Origin: Streptomyces caeruleatus
GTDB taxonomy: Bacteria; Actinomycetota; Actinomycetes; Streptomycetales; Streptomycetaceae
Assembly (NCBI RefSeq): GCF_001514235.1
Contig: NZ_KQ948936.1
Span: forward strand, 186,001 to 250,000
Direction: 5' to 3'
DNA length: 64,000 bases
Of the stretch, positions 17,800 through 26,385 are shown one piece after another. Positions within the stretch are counted from its first letter, which is position 1. Each line of letters starts with the position of its first letter. The notes beneath the pieces were generated by a model that was not told the origin of the DNA, searched no databases, and saw only the letters and a list, made by a program, of their open reading frames with translations. The translations under genes were made by a program, and so were the position numbers.

Positions 17800-18396
17800 T
17801 CAGTGATACGCGGCGACCGCGGCGCGTCCCTGCGCGAACACCTTCGCGGTCTCGGCCACCCGGCGCCCCAGGTGCTCGGCCGTCGCGATGTCGGCCTTGT
17901 GGACGGCCTCCGGACCCTGGTCGGCGTTGGTCTGGGCGGCGGCGCCGGTGAAGACGCCGAGGCGGTTGAGGTCGTTCTCGGAGCCGGCGCTGTGGTTCCA
18001 GCCGGGGAGCAGGCCGAGGTTGATCCAGTGCATGCCGAGCTGGGCGGCAAGGATCTGGAAGAACTGCAGGGTGTGCAGCTTGTCGCCGCTCTTGGAGGCG
18101 GAGTTGGTGAAGCCGGCGGCCAGCTTGTCCGTCCAGGTCTGCTCGGCCCAGCGCTTGGAGGTGGCCTCCGCGAAGACGTGGAAGGCACCGGACGCGGTGC
18201 CCATGTAGGTCGGCGAACCGAACACGATGGCGTCCGAGCCGTCGAGGGTCGCCCACTGCTCCTCGGTGATCTCGTCCACCTTGATCAGGTGCACCTCGGC
18301 ACCGGCCTCGACGGCGCCGGAGCGGACGGCCTCGGCGATGACGGCGGTGTGGCCGTAGCCGGAGTGGTAGGCGATGGAGATGACAGGGGTGGTCAC
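17800..18396 (-). CDS. Flavodoxin-like NAD(P)H-dependent oxidoreductase (WrbA/NQO type)
   Basis: A 198-residue flavodoxin-fold protein. The FMN phosphate loop is in SIAYHSGYGHTAVIAEAV. The FGSPTYMGTASGAFHVFAE loop matches WrbA-type quinone reductases, and a late GVFTGAAAQTNAD segment fits the third flavin loop. It probably reduces quinones or related electrophiles. The GTG at 18396 follows AGGA. It is divergent from an HxlR regulator, an arrangement seen for redox-stress NAD(P)H oxidoreductases, and a perfect inverted repeat lies between them, so HxlR control is likely. Confidence 0.85.
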   Translation of the reverse strand: MTTPVISIAYHSGYGHTAVIAEAVRSGAVEAGAEVHLIKVDEITEEQWATLDGSDAIVFGSPTYMGTASGAFHVFAEATSKRWAEQTWTDKLAAGFTNSASKSGDKLHTLQFFQILAAQLGMHWINLGLLPGWNHSAGSENDLNRLGVFTGAAAQTNADQGPEAVHKADIATAEHLGRRVAETAKVFAQGRAAVAAYH

Positions 18397-18442
18397 GTGC
18401 GTATTCCTGGATAGGCAGCTCACTGGCGGCAACGAAAGGAAA

Positions 18443-18463
18443 GCACTAACTTTCGGTTAGTGC
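18443..18463. promoter_or_regulatory. HxlR-type operator candidate
   Basis: GCACTAAC-n5-GTTAGTGC, perfect 8-bp arms, in the 106-bp gap between the flavodoxin-like gene and the HxlR gene. A partial extra half-site CGGTTAGCGC follows at 18471-18480. Confidence 0.75.
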
Positions 18464-18502
18464 AACCTGCCGGTTAGCGCTGTGTTCGAGTACGCTGCAG
18501 AG

Positions 18503-18904
18503 ATGGACACCAAGCAGGAGCACACGGAGGCGCAGGACCTCCCGTACAACGTGTTCGCCAAGGCCTGTCCCTCGCGCGGCACGCTGGAGCATGTGACAGG
18601 CCGCTGGGGCGGACTCACGCTCGGCGCCCTGTACGAGGGCGCGCTGCGCTTCAACGAGCTGCGCCGCCGGGTCGACGGCGTCAGCGAGAAGATGCTGTCC
18701 CAGACGCTGCACGCCCTGGAGCGGGACGGCCTGGTGCACCGCGAGGCGCAGCCGACCAATCCACCACGCGTCGACTACGAGCTGACGCCGCTGGGGCGCG
18801 GCGTCACCGAGCGGCTCCTGACCCTCATCCACTTCGTCGAGGGGCAGATGGACGACGTGCTCGAAGCGCGTCAGCGCTACGACGAGACGCGCGGCACCCT
18901 CTGA
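18503..18904 (+). CDS. HxlR-family transcriptional regulator
   Basis: A 133-residue winged-helix protein. The HxlR hallmarks are a conserved Cys-Pro near the N terminus (KACPSRGTLEHVTGRWGGL), the recognition region FNELRRRVDGVSEKMLSQTLHALERDGLV and the wing HREAQPTNPPRVDYELTPLG. Such proteins often sense electrophiles or oxidants through the N-terminal cysteine. The ATG at 18503 is used, and a GTG at 18482 would add seven residues. The 3' end overlaps the convergent mutM by 28 bp. It probably represses the adjacent flavodoxin-like gene and itself. Confidence 0.9.
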   Translation: MDTKQEHTEAQDLPYNVFAKACPSRGTLEHVTGRWGGLTLGALYEGALRFNELRRRVDGVSEKMLSQTLHALERDGLVHREAQPTNPPRVDYELTPLGRGVTERLLTLIHFVEGQMDDVLEARQRYDETRGTL

Positions 18905-19737
18905 CACCTCGGGCAGAAGTAGCTGGACCGGTTCATCCAGGGCCGCCTGCGCATTGGCGTACCGCACCGCTTGCACGGCAGTCCCTCACGGCCGTACGCG
19001 TCCAGTGACCGGTCGAAGTACCCCGACTCCCCGTTGACGTTGACGTAGAGGCTGTCGAAGCTCGTGCCGCCGACCGCGAGGGCGGCGTTCATGACGTCCC
19101 TTACGTGGCCCAGGAGTTCGAGGCTGCGCGGGCGTGTGAAGGTCCCGGTCGGGCGGTCGTAGTGCAGGCGGGTGCGCCACAGGGCCTCGTCGGCGTAGAT
19201 GTTGCCGACGCCGCTGATCAACGACTGGTCGAGCAGGGCCCGTTTGATGGTGGTGCGCTTGCGGCGCAGGGCCTGGTGGAAGGCCTCGTCGTCGAAGAGC
19301 GGGTCCAGGGGGTCGCGGGCGATGTGCGCGATGACGTCGGGCAGTCCGTCGGCGGTGTTCTCGTGCAACGACAGGCCGCCGAAGGTGCGTTGGTCGACGA
19401 ACCGCAGTTCGGTGCCGAGGGCATCCGCGAACCGGACCCGGATCCTGAGGTGCTTCTCGTCGGGGGCGCTCTGCGGCTGGACGAGCAACTGACCGCTCAT
19501 CCCGAGGTGCGCCAGGATCGACTGGTGCGTGTCCTCCAGCGGCAGCCAGAGGTACTTGCCCCGGCGGCTCGGGGTGCCGATCCGGTGCCCCTTGAGGCGA
19601 TGCGCGAAGTCGTCGGCGCCGGCGATGTGCCGCCGTACGGCACGCGGGTGCAGCACCTCGGCGTCGGCGACCGTGCGATGGGCGACCCATCGCTCCAGGC
19701 CGCGTCGTACGACCTCGACCTCGGGCAACTCGGGCAT
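18877..19737 (-). CDS. mutM: Formamidopyrimidine-DNA glycosylase MutM/Fpg
   Basis: A base-excision repair enzyme that removes 8-oxoguanine and ring-opened purines and cleaves abasic sites. The 286-residue protein starts MPELPEVEVVRRGLE, with the catalytic N-terminal Pro2 and Glu3. The RRGKYLWLPL lysine loop and the helix-two-turn-helix (LLDQSLISGVGNIYADEALW) follow. A C-terminal zinc finger has CKRCG and FCPRCQR. The ATG at 19737 is fixed by the MPELPE start. The gene follows rnc, as in many bacteria, but a hairpin (19769-19805) lies between them. Confidence 0.96.
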   Translation of the reverse strand: MPELPEVEVVRRGLERWVAHRTVADAEVLHPRAVRRHIAGADDFAHRLKGHRIGTPSRRGKYLWLPLEDTHQSILAHLGMSGQLLVQPQSAPDEKHLRIRVRFADALGTELRFVDQRTFGGLSLHENTADGLPDVIAHIARDPLDPLFDDEAFHQALRRKRTTIKRALLDQSLISGVGNIYADEALWRTRLHYDRPTGTFTRPRSLELLGHVRDVMNAALAVGGTSFDSLYVNVNGESGYFDRSLDAYGREGLPCKRCGTPMRRRPWMNRSSYFCPRCQRVPRVSS

Positions 19738-19768
19738 GGGATCCCCCGTCCACCTGCGTCTGAATGGA

Positions 19769-19805
19769 CCGAGCGCCCGCCCCACGGCGGGGTACGGGCG
19801 CTCGG
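19769..19805 (-). terminator. Hairpin between rnc and mutM
   Basis: CCGAGCGCCCG / CGGGCGCTCGG, 11-bp perfect arms with an inner CCCC...GGGG pairing. There is no T run, so read-through or RNA processing is possible. Confidence 0.55.
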
Positions 19806-19819
19806 ATCTCTCTGTTCGG

Positions 19820-20662
19820 TCAGGCGGAGGCCGACGACGCGTCGGCGTCGGGCTCAGCGATGTCCGGCTCGGCGGCATCCGCTGCCGCCTTCGCCTTCTC
19901 GGCGCGCTCGTCCGCCGCGGCCCGGATGGACCGCCACGCGGATTCAGCGGCCTGCTGCTCCGCCTCCTTCTTGCTGCGGCCGGTGCCGGTGCCGTACGAG
20001 ACGCCTCCGACGCGGGCGGCAGCAGTGAAGGTCTTCTCGTGGTCGGGACCGGTCTCCGTGACCAGGTACTCGGGGACGCCGAGGCCTTCGGTCGCGGTGA
20101 GCTCCTGGAGGCTGGTCTTCCAGTCCAGGCCGGCTCCGAGGTTCGAGGACTTCTCGATCAGCGGGTCGAACAGGCGGTGCACCAGCTCCGCCGCCGAGTC
20201 CAGGCCCTGGTCGAGATAGACCGCGCCGATCACCGCTTCCAGGGTGTCGGCGAGGATCGATGCCTTGTCCCGGCCGCCCGTGCCCTCTTCGCCCCGGCCG
20301 AGCCGGATGAAGGAGCCCAGGTCGAGCCCACGGCCGACCTCCGCCAGCGCACGCGAGTTGACCACCGCGGCCCGCAACTTGGCCAGCTGGCCTTCGGGCA
20401 GGTCGGGGTGGGTGCGGTACAGCGTGTCCGTGACAACGAGGCCGAGAACGGAGTCCCCGAGGAACTCCAGGCGCTCGTTGGTGGGCAGGCCGCCGTTCTC
20501 GTACGCGTACGACCGGTGGGTCAGCGCACGCACCAGAAGGGCGGACTCGAGCTTGTACCCGAGCCGCCCTTCCAACAGCGTGTGGGACGAGGCCTGGTTG
20601 TCCGCCTTCTTACGGGCGTGTGGGTCCGCCATGGCGTCTTCCGCCTTCTTGGCAGTGGACAC
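19820..20662 (-). CDS. rnc: Ribonuclease III (AbsB)
   Basis: RNase III cleaves double-stranded RNA in rRNA maturation and mRNA control. In S. coelicolor it is AbsB, a global regulator of antibiotic production. The 280-residue protein has the catalytic signature ERLEFLGDSVLGL, the second acidic region ADTLEAVIGAVYLDQG, and a dsRNA-binding domain (DWKTSLQELT ... GRSKKEAEQQAAESAW). The C-terminal tail is Ala/Glu/Asp rich. The GTG at 20662 has GAGAGG just upstream, and a GTG at 20674 is also possible. It lies 19 bp downstream of rpmF and is probably cotranscribed with rpmF and the DUF177 gene. Confidence 0.95.
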   Translation of the reverse strand: MSTAKKAEDAMADPHARKKADNQASSHTLLEGRLGYKLESALLVRALTHRSYAYENGGLPTNERLEFLGDSVLGLVVTDTLYRTHPDLPEGQLAKLRAAVVNSRALAEVGRGLDLGSFIRLGRGEEGTGGRDKASILADTLEAVIGAVYLDQGLDSAAELVHRLFDPLIEKSSNLGAGLDWKTSLQELTATEGLGVPEYLVTETGPDHEKTFTAAARVGGVSYGTGTGRSKKEAEQQAAESAWRSIRAAADERAEKAKAAADAAEPDIAEPDADASSASA

Positions 20663-20681
20663 AGTGCCTCTCACCAGCCGC

Positions 20682-20855
20682 TCAGACCTCGAGGACCTGG
20701 CGCTTGTTGTAGGTGCCGCAAGACGGGCACGCGATGTGCTGCAGCTTGGGCTCGTGGCAGCGCTCGCACGCAACCAGGGTGGGGACCGCAGCCTTCCACT
20801 GCGACCGGCGGTGGCGCGTGTTGCTGCGCGACATCTTCCGCTTCGGAACAGCCAC
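20682..20855 (-). CDS. rpmF: Ribosomal protein bL32
   Basis: A 57-residue large-subunit protein, MAVPKRKMSRSNTRHRRSQW. It keeps the zinc-binding cysteines (CERCH and CPSCGT), so it is the zinc-containing (C+) form. The GTG at 20855 follows AGGAGA. It starts 2 bp after the DUF177 gene ends, the conserved yceD-rpmF arrangement. It is missing from simple ORF lists because of its length. Confidence 0.96.
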   Translation of the reverse strand: MAVPKRKMSRSNTRHRRSQWKAAVPTLVACERCHEPKLQHIACPSCGTYNKRQVLEV

Positions 20856-20857
20856 GG

Positions 20858-21505
20858 CTACTTCTCCTGCTTCTCGTCGACGCCCGCTTCCGCGTCAGCG
20901 CCGCTCATCTCGTCCTTCTCGCCGTCTTCGAGTGAACCGGCGAGTCCCTGCAATGCCGCCCAACGGATGTCGACGGCGTCATGGTGGTGGTCCGGGTCGT
21001 CCGCAAGGCGTGCACCGCATTCGGCGCACAGTCCCGGGCAGTCTTCCTGGCACACCGGCTGCATCGGCAGTGCGAGCACCGCCGCGTCACGCAGCACGGG
21101 TTCGAGGTCGAACAAGCCGTCCTCGAGAAAGAGCCTGTCCTCGTCGTCCTCGGCGTCGTCGCCCGGTTCCGCGCTGTGATGGCGGCCCCGGTCGTCGGCG
21201 TCAGGGTACGAGAACATCTCCTGGAATTCCGCTTCGACATCGAGCTGAAGCGGCTCCAGACACCTTACGCACTCCCCCTCGGCCTGTGCACGGGCGGTGC
21301 CTGTGACGAGCACCCCCTCCATGACCGACTCGAGTCGGAGTTCGAGCTCCACCGGGGCGCCTTCCGGCACTCCGACGACCCCCTGGATACCGAAGTCCTT
21401 GGGGGCGTCGATCGTACGGGTCAGGCGCTGCAGCGCACCGGGCCGCCGACCCAGCTCGTGTGTGTCGAACACGAGAGGGTTGCGGTGGTCGAGGCGGGCT
21501 GTCAC
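20858..21505 (-). CDS. DUF177 (YceD-family) protein
   Basis: A 215-residue protein of the YceD/DUF177 family, linked to 23S rRNA accumulation in other bacteria and plants. Visible features are a central CVRCLEPLQLDVEAEFQEMF motif and an acidic segment. A Cys cluster follows (CQEDCPGLCAECGARL), typical of the family C terminus. The GTG at 21505 has AGGA upstream. It directly precedes rpmF, which is the strongest support for the assignment. Confidence 0.9.
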   Translation of the reverse strand: MTARLDHRNPLVFDTHELGRRPGALQRLTRTIDAPKDFGIQGVVGVPEGAPVELELRLESVMEGVLVTGTARAQAEGECVRCLEPLQLDVEAEFQEMFSYPDADDRGRHHSAEPGDDAEDDEDRLFLEDGLFDLEPVLRDAAVLALPMQPVCQEDCPGLCAECGARLADDPDHHHDAVDIRWAALQGLAGSLEDGEKDEMSGADAEAGVDEKQEK

Positions 21506-21643
21506 GCCATTCCTGCTTTCGATCTGCTGAGCTCAGGGGTTACTGCCCTTCGGTGTTACCCGGGCAGCGTTGATCGCGGACGTACACGCGACCGAAGAGC
21601 CAGGATACTGGACCTTTCCCTCACGGCCCAATCCGGCTGTCTC

Positions 21644-22726
21644 TTACTGCCCTCGCCCCTGCTCGTAGGCCCGCAGCTGCTCCGCGCTGATCATGCTGGT
21701 GTCGAAGAGGCTGGTCTCGTCGAGCGCGTACCCCTGGTTGCCCTGCGTGGTCTGCTGCGGGACCTGGTGCTGATCCTGGCCGGGCTCGTAGGCGGCCTGC
21801 TGGGGGGCGTAGCCCTGGTAGGCGTAGGGGTCGGCCTGCTGGTAGCCGTACGGGTCCTGCTGGCCGCCGTACTGCTGCTGGTAGCCGTAGGGATCCGCGG
21901 GCTGCTGCTGGTAGCCGTACGCCGGCTGCGCGGTCTGCGGGTCGTACTGCGGCTGTGGCGGTACGACTGCCGCGGGCTGCTCGGCGGGGGCCGCGGGGGC
22001 GTCCTGCTGCGCGAGGGCGGCGAGGTCGGCGAGGTAGTCGGCGTCGCTGGAGTGCTGCACGGTGCCGGTGTCGTCGGCGAGGGCGCCGAGGTCGTCGGTG
22101 GCGATCCGGCCGTGCAGCTTCTGCCGGCCGCGGCCGACGGCCTCCAGGGTCTTGGCGAGGACCGCCTCGAAGGCGCCGAGCTTCACGTCGACGTATTCGT
22201 CGGCGCTGCGGCGCAGGGTCTCCGGGTCGTGGCTGCGCTCGGGGGCGTCCTCGTCCTCGTAGCCGTTCTCGTCGGTGCCGGGGCCGGTGCCGAGCAGCTT
22301 CTCGCGCCCTCGGCCCACGGAGCCGAGGGTCTTGGTGAGGACGACCTCGAAGTTGGCGAGCTTGGAGTCGACGTAGTCGTCGGCCTCCGCGCGGACGTCC
22401 TCGGCCTCCTTGCGGGCCTCGGCGAGGATACGGTCGGCCTCGGCCTGGGAGCGGCGGGCGACCTCGGTGTCGGAGATCAGGGAGCCGCGCTCGGCGTGCG
22501 CGCCCTGGATGATCCGCTCGGCCTCCTGACGGGCCTGTTCGACCATCTGCTCGCGGCCGCCGATGAGCTCCTGGGCCTGGGCGAGAGAGCCGGGCAGGGC
22601 CGCACGGACCTCTTCCAGCAACGAGAGCAGTTCGGCGCGGTTGACCACGCACGAGGCCGACATGGGCATCGACCGGGCGCCTGAGACCGACGCGACGATC
22701 TCGTCGAGCTTCTTCTGCACGTCCAC
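21644..22726 (-). CDS. DivIVA-like coiled-coil protein
   Basis: A 360-residue protein with a helical N-terminal two-thirds (EQARQEAERIIQGAHAERG, EADRILAEARKEAEDVRAE) resembling DivIVA/ATP-synthase-b-type coiled coils. A Gln/Tyr/Pro-rich tail has repeated DPYGYQQ-like units. An internal duplication is clear: YVDSKLANFEVVLTKTLG (about residues 115-133) and YVDVKLGAFEAVLAKTLE (about 175-193), each followed by VGRGR(E/Q)KL. It is often annotated as cell-division initiation protein in streptomycetes, but its role is not established to my knowledge. The GTG is at 22726. It lies between coaD and DUF177. Confidence 0.75.
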   Translation of the reverse strand: MDVQKKLDEIVASVSGARSMPMSASCVVNRAELLSLLEEVRAALPGSLAQAQELIGGREQMVEQARQEAERIIQGAHAERGSLISDTEVARRSQAEADRILAEARKEAEDVRAEADDYVDSKLANFEVVLTKTLGSVGRGREKLLGTGPGTDENGYEDEDAPERSHDPETLRRSADEYVDVKLGAFEAVLAKTLEAVGRGRQKLHGRIATDDLGALADDTGTVQHSSDADYLADLAALAQQDAPAAPAEQPAAVVPPQPQYDPQTAQPAYGYQQQPADPYGYQQQYGGQQDPYGYQQADPYAYQGYAPQQAAYEPGQDQHQVPQQTTQGNQGYALDETSLFDTSMISAEQLRAYEQGRGQ

Positions 22727-22784
22727 CGTGTGCTCGCCACTCTCTACAGCTGTGATGGAGACGGACGGGACGACTGTAGCCCCA

Positions 22785-23294
22785 TCAGTCCTTGCGCAGG
22801 CGCTTGTTGAGGGCGTCCAGAACCAGCGGGGGGACCAGGTGGGAGATGTCGCCGCCCCAGGTCGCGACCTCCTTGACCAGGGAGGAGGACAGGAAGCTGT
22901 AGGTGGGGTTGGTCGGGACGAACAGCGTCTCCACGCCCGACAGACCGATGTTCATCTGGGCCATCTGCAGCTCGTAGTCGAAGTCGCTGACCGCGCGCAG
23001 GCCCTTCACGATGGCCGGGATGTCGCGCTGCTTGCAGAAGTCCACGAGGAGGCCGTGGAAGGCCTCGACCCGGACGTTCCCGTACTCCGCCGTGACCTGG
23101 CGGATGAGGTCGAGTCGCTCGTCGACCTCGAACAGGCCCTTCTTGGCCTTGTTGATCATGACGGCGACGTAGACCTCGTCATACAGCCTGGAGGCGCGGG
23201 AAATGATGTCGAGGTGTCCGTTGGTGATCGGGTCGAACGACCCGGGACAGACGGCGCGGCGCACTGCTGATCCCTCGCTCTCGGGTCCGGTCAT
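22785..23294 (-). CDS. coaD: Phosphopantetheine adenylyltransferase CoaD
   Basis: Catalyses the penultimate step of coenzyme A synthesis, joining AMP to 4'-phosphopantetheine. The 169-residue protein shows the nucleotidyltransferase motif CPGSFDPITNGHLDII, the KGLRAVSDFDYELQMAQMN segment and the C-terminal YSFLSSSLVKEVATWGGD motif. The ATG at 23294 overlaps the rsmD stop as ATGA, supporting translational coupling. An internal GTG before RRAVCPGSF is possible but less well supported. Confidence 0.97.
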   Translation of the reverse strand: MTGPESEGSAVRRAVCPGSFDPITNGHLDIISRASRLYDEVYVAVMINKAKKGLFEVDERLDLIRQVTAEYGNVRVEAFHGLLVDFCKQRDIPAIVKGLRAVSDFDYELQMAQMNIGLSGVETLFVPTNPTYSFLSSSLVKEVATWGGDISHLVPPLVLDALNKRLRKD

Positions 23295-23878
23295 CGTGCG
23301 TCTTCGCACGTGGAGGCGGCGCGACCGTACCAAAACGTTCCCTCGCCGTAACGACGGGCCCGGATCGCTTCGAAACCGTCCGGCCACCGGAATTCGCCAC
23401 CTCTGGTGCTGCGCTCCACGGTGACGAGTGCGTCCGGCGCGAGCCAGCCCCCTGAGCGGAGTGTGAGCAGAATCTCGCGAAGATCGTGATCTGTGACTCG
23501 GTACGGGGGGTCCAGGAAGACGAGGTCGTACGGCTCGGTCGGCGCCGGGGTCTGGATGATCTGTTCCGCTTTGCCCGACCTCACCTCGGCGCCGGGGAGG
23601 CCGAGGTTTCCGACGTTCTCGCGGATGGTGCGGGCGGCTCTTGCGTCCGCCTCCACGAGGAGGGTGTGGCCGGCGCCTCGGGAGAGCGCCTCCAGGCCCA
23701 CGGCCCCTGAACCGGCGTACAGGTCGAGGACCCTCTCTCCCTCCAGGGGGCCGCCCAGGAGGGACTGCCAGGTGGAGAAGAGACCTTCGCGTGCGCGGTC
23801 GGAGGTGGGGCGGGTGCCGGTGCCTGGGGGCACTGCGAGGCGACGTCCGCCGGCTGCGCCGGCGATCACGCGGGTCAT
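23291..23878 (-). CDS. rsmD: 16S rRNA (guanine-N2)-methyltransferase RsmD
   Basis: Methylates G966 of 16S rRNA (E. coli numbering) using S-adenosylmethionine. The 195-residue Rossmann-fold protein has an N-terminal MTRVIAGAAGGRRLAVP typical of RsmD, a SAM-binding VLDLYAGSGAVGLEALSRGA and the catalytic DLVFLDPPYRV. The pair rsmD-coaD is conserved across bacteria. The ATG is at 23878. Confidence 0.96.
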   Translation of the reverse strand: MTRVIAGAAGGRRLAVPPGTGTRPTSDRAREGLFSTWQSLLGGPLEGERVLDLYAGSGAVGLEALSRGAGHTLLVEADARAARTIRENVGNLGLPGAEVRSGKAEQIIQTPAPTEPYDLVFLDPPYRVTDHDLREILLTLRSGGWLAPDALVTVERSTRGGEFRWPDGFEAIRARRYGEGTFWYGRAASTCEDAR

Positions 23879-23931
23879 CTCTGGTCCTTGTTCGGGGGTG
23901 GTTACGAAATCAGTGTGGCAGCAGGTCCGCC

Positions 23932-23961
23932 GTGGTTGCTCGCGCAGTTCCCCGCGCCCCT
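23932..23961 (-). repeat. 30-bp interspersed repeat between recG and rsmD
   Basis: 28 of 30 positions match the copies at 13546 and 44727. It lies in the 99-bp gap downstream of the recG stop. Confidence 0.85.
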
Positions 23962-23977
23962 GGCGGGGCGCTCCTCC

Positions 23978-26194
23978 TCAGCCCTTTTCCAGGTACTGCT
24001 CCCTCTCCTCGTCCAAAAGGGCGTCCAGGGCCGTCCGCAGGCCTGGAAGCTGCGTCAGCTCCGGGTCCGCCGCCACCAGCGCCGCCGCCTCGTCCCTCGC
24101 CTCCGCGATGATCTCCTCGTCCTCGATGACGGCGAGGACCCTCAAGGAGGTACGGGCTCCGGACTGGGCCTGGCCGAGGACGTCGCCCTCGCGGCGCTGC
24201 TCCAGGTCGATGCGGGAGAGTTCGAAGCCGTCGAGGGTGGAGGCGACCGCGGTGAGGCGTTGGCGGGCTGCGCTGGCCTCCGGCATCTCGGTGACCAGGA
24301 GGCAGAGGCCGGGTGCCGAGCCCCGGCCGACGCGGCCGCGGAGCTGGTGGAGCTGGGAGACGCCGAAGCGGTCGGCGTCCATGATGACCATCGCGGTGGC
24401 GTTGGGGACGTTCACACCGACCTCGATGACGGTCGTGGCGACCAGGACGTCGGTGTCCCCCGCGGCGAAGCGGCGCATGACCGCGTCCTTGTCGTCGGGG
24501 TGCATACGGCCGTGCAGCACCTCGACGCGCAGGCCCTGGAGGGGGCCCTTGGCCAGCTGGTCCGCCACCTCGAGGACGGCGAGGGGCGGGCGCTTCTCGG
24601 CCTCGTCCTCCGGGGACTTCTTCTTGCCGGACTTCTTCGGGTCGTCCTCCTCGTCGCCGATGCGGGGGCAGACGACGTACGCCTGATGGCCGTTGCCGAC
24701 CTCCTCGCGCACGCGCTCCCAGGCGCGGGCCAGGAAGTGGGGTTTGTCGGCGGCCGGGACGACGTGGGAGGCGATGGGTGAGCGGCCGGCCGGGAGCTGG
24801 TCGAGGACCGAGGTCTCCAGGTCGCCGAAGACGGTCATGGCGACGGTGCGCGGGATGGGCGTGGCCGTCATGACGAGCAGGTGGGGCGGCTGTTTGCCCT
24901 TGCCGCGCAGGGCGTCGCGCTGTTCGACGCCGAAGCGGTGCTGTTCGTCGACGACGACCAGCCCGAGGTCGTGGAACTGCACCTTGTCCTCGATCAGCGC
25001 GTGTGTGCCGATCACGATCCCGGCCTCGCCGGTGACCAGGTCGAGCAGGGCCTGGCGGCGGGCTGCCGCGCCCATCGAGCCGGTCAGCAGCGCCACCTTG
25101 GTGGCCTGCTCGGCCCCGCCCAGCATGCCGCCTTCGGCCAGCTCGCCCATCATCTCGACGATCGAGCGGTGATGCTGCTGGGCGAGGACCTCGGTGGGCG
25201 CGAGCATGGCGGCCTGACCGCCGGCGTCGACGACGGCGAGCATGGCGCGCAGGGCCACCATCGTCTTGCCCGATCCGACTTCGCCCTGGAGCAGGCGGTG
25301 CATCGGGTGCTCGGTGGCCAGGTCGTCGAAGATCTCCTTCGAGACCTTCTGCTGGCCCTCGGTGAGGGTGAACGGAAGGCGGTCGTCGAAGGACGTCAGG
25401 AGGCCGTCCGGCTTGGGTTTGCGGGCCACCGCCGGGAGTTGGGCGTCGGCGTGGCGGCGGCGGGCCAGCGCCACCTGGAGGACGAAGGCCTCGTCCCACT
25501 TGAGGCGGGAGCGGGCGTCCTCGATGTCGGCCTTGGTGTGCGGGCGGTGGATCTTGAGGAGGGCCTCGGGGAGGGTCACCAGGCCGCGGCCCTCGCGCAG
25601 GGTGTCCGGGAGGGGGTCGATCGCTTCCTGGGCGCTGGGCAGGACCGTCTGGACCGCCTTGCCGATCTTCCATGACTCCAGTTTGGCCGTGGCGGGGTAG
25701 ATGGGGATCAGGGCGCCGGCCCAGGTCTCGACCGTCTCCACTGCCTCGTCGTCGGCGCCGCGCAGCAACTCGTACGCCGGGTGGGCCAGTTGGAGGCGGC
25801 GGTTGAAGACGGAGACCTTGCCCGCGAACATCGCCCGGGTGCCCGGCAGGAGCTCCTTGTGGGGCTTGTGAACGCCGGCACCGAAGAAGACCAGTTGGAG
25901 GCGGCCGCTGCCGTCGGTGATCGTGACTTCGAGACGCTGGCCCTTGCCGCGGGGGGCCTTGGCGGAGGCGAAGGAGTGCAGGCGGGCGTCGGCGACCATG
26001 GCGACCACCGTGACGTGCTCGTCCATGGGGAGGTCGGCCAGGTGTGTGAGCTGGCCGCGCTCCTCGTATCTGCGCGGGTAGTGGTGCAGAAGGTCGCCGA
26101 CGGTGTGCAGGCCGAGGTGCTCGGCCATCACCTTGGCGGTGGGAGGGCCGAGCACCTTCTTCAGTGGTTCTTCCAGTGCGGGCACGAGATCCAT
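23978..26194 (-). CDS. recG: ATP-dependent DNA helicase RecG
   Basis: RecG remodels stalled replication forks and Holliday junctions. The 738-residue protein has an N-terminal wedge/OB region (GPPTAKVMAEHLGLHTVGDLLHH), Walker A GEVGSGKTMVAL, the DEQH box (VVDEQHRFGVEQRDAL), motif III TATPIPRT and the C-terminal helicase core with QLRGRVGRG. The ATG at 26194 is chosen, since a longer frame start at 26230 lacks support. An acidic/lysine insert (PKKSGKKKSPEDEAEK) sits between helicase lobes. Confidence 0.96.
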   Translation of the reverse strand: MDLVPALEEPLKKVLGPPTAKVMAEHLGLHTVGDLLHHYPRRYEERGQLTHLADLPMDEHVTVVAMVADARLHSFASAKAPRGKGQRLEVTITDGSGRLQLVFFGAGVHKPHKELLPGTRAMFAGKVSVFNRRLQLAHPAYELLRGADDEAVETVETWAGALIPIYPATAKLESWKIGKAVQTVLPSAQEAIDPLPDTLREGRGLVTLPEALLKIHRPHTKADIEDARSRLKWDEAFVLQVALARRRHADAQLPAVARKPKPDGLLTSFDDRLPFTLTEGQQKVSKEIFDDLATEHPMHRLLQGEVGSGKTMVALRAMLAVVDAGGQAAMLAPTEVLAQQHHRSIVEMMGELAEGGMLGGAEQATKVALLTGSMGAAARRQALLDLVTGEAGIVIGTHALIEDKVQFHDLGLVVVDEQHRFGVEQRDALRGKGKQPPHLLVMTATPIPRTVAMTVFGDLETSVLDQLPAGRSPIASHVVPAADKPHFLARAWERVREEVGNGHQAYVVCPRIGDEEDDPKKSGKKKSPEDEAEKRPPLAVLEVADQLAKGPLQGLRVEVLHGRMHPDDKDAVMRRFAAGDTDVLVATTVIEVGVNVPNATAMVIMDADRFGVSQLHQLRGRVGRGSAPGLCLLVTEMPEASAARQRLTAVASTLDGFELSRIDLEQRREGDVLGQAQSGARTSLRVLAVIEDEEIIAEARDEAAALVAADPELTQLPGLRTALDALLDEEREQYLEKG

Positions 26195-26385
26195 TCCACA
26201 CCACGGCACTGACAATGCCGTAGAGGTCACGGCGCCCGCCCCGGTAAACGTCCCGGAAACCCCTGGTCAGACGTTTGGTTTCGGCTCTAGGATGGCGCGC
26301 TCCGGCCATCCTTTCGCGGTCACCGCCTCACCGGGACCGCCCGACCCCGCGCCGTCGCCAAGCCCCCCCCAACGGCGCCGTGACG

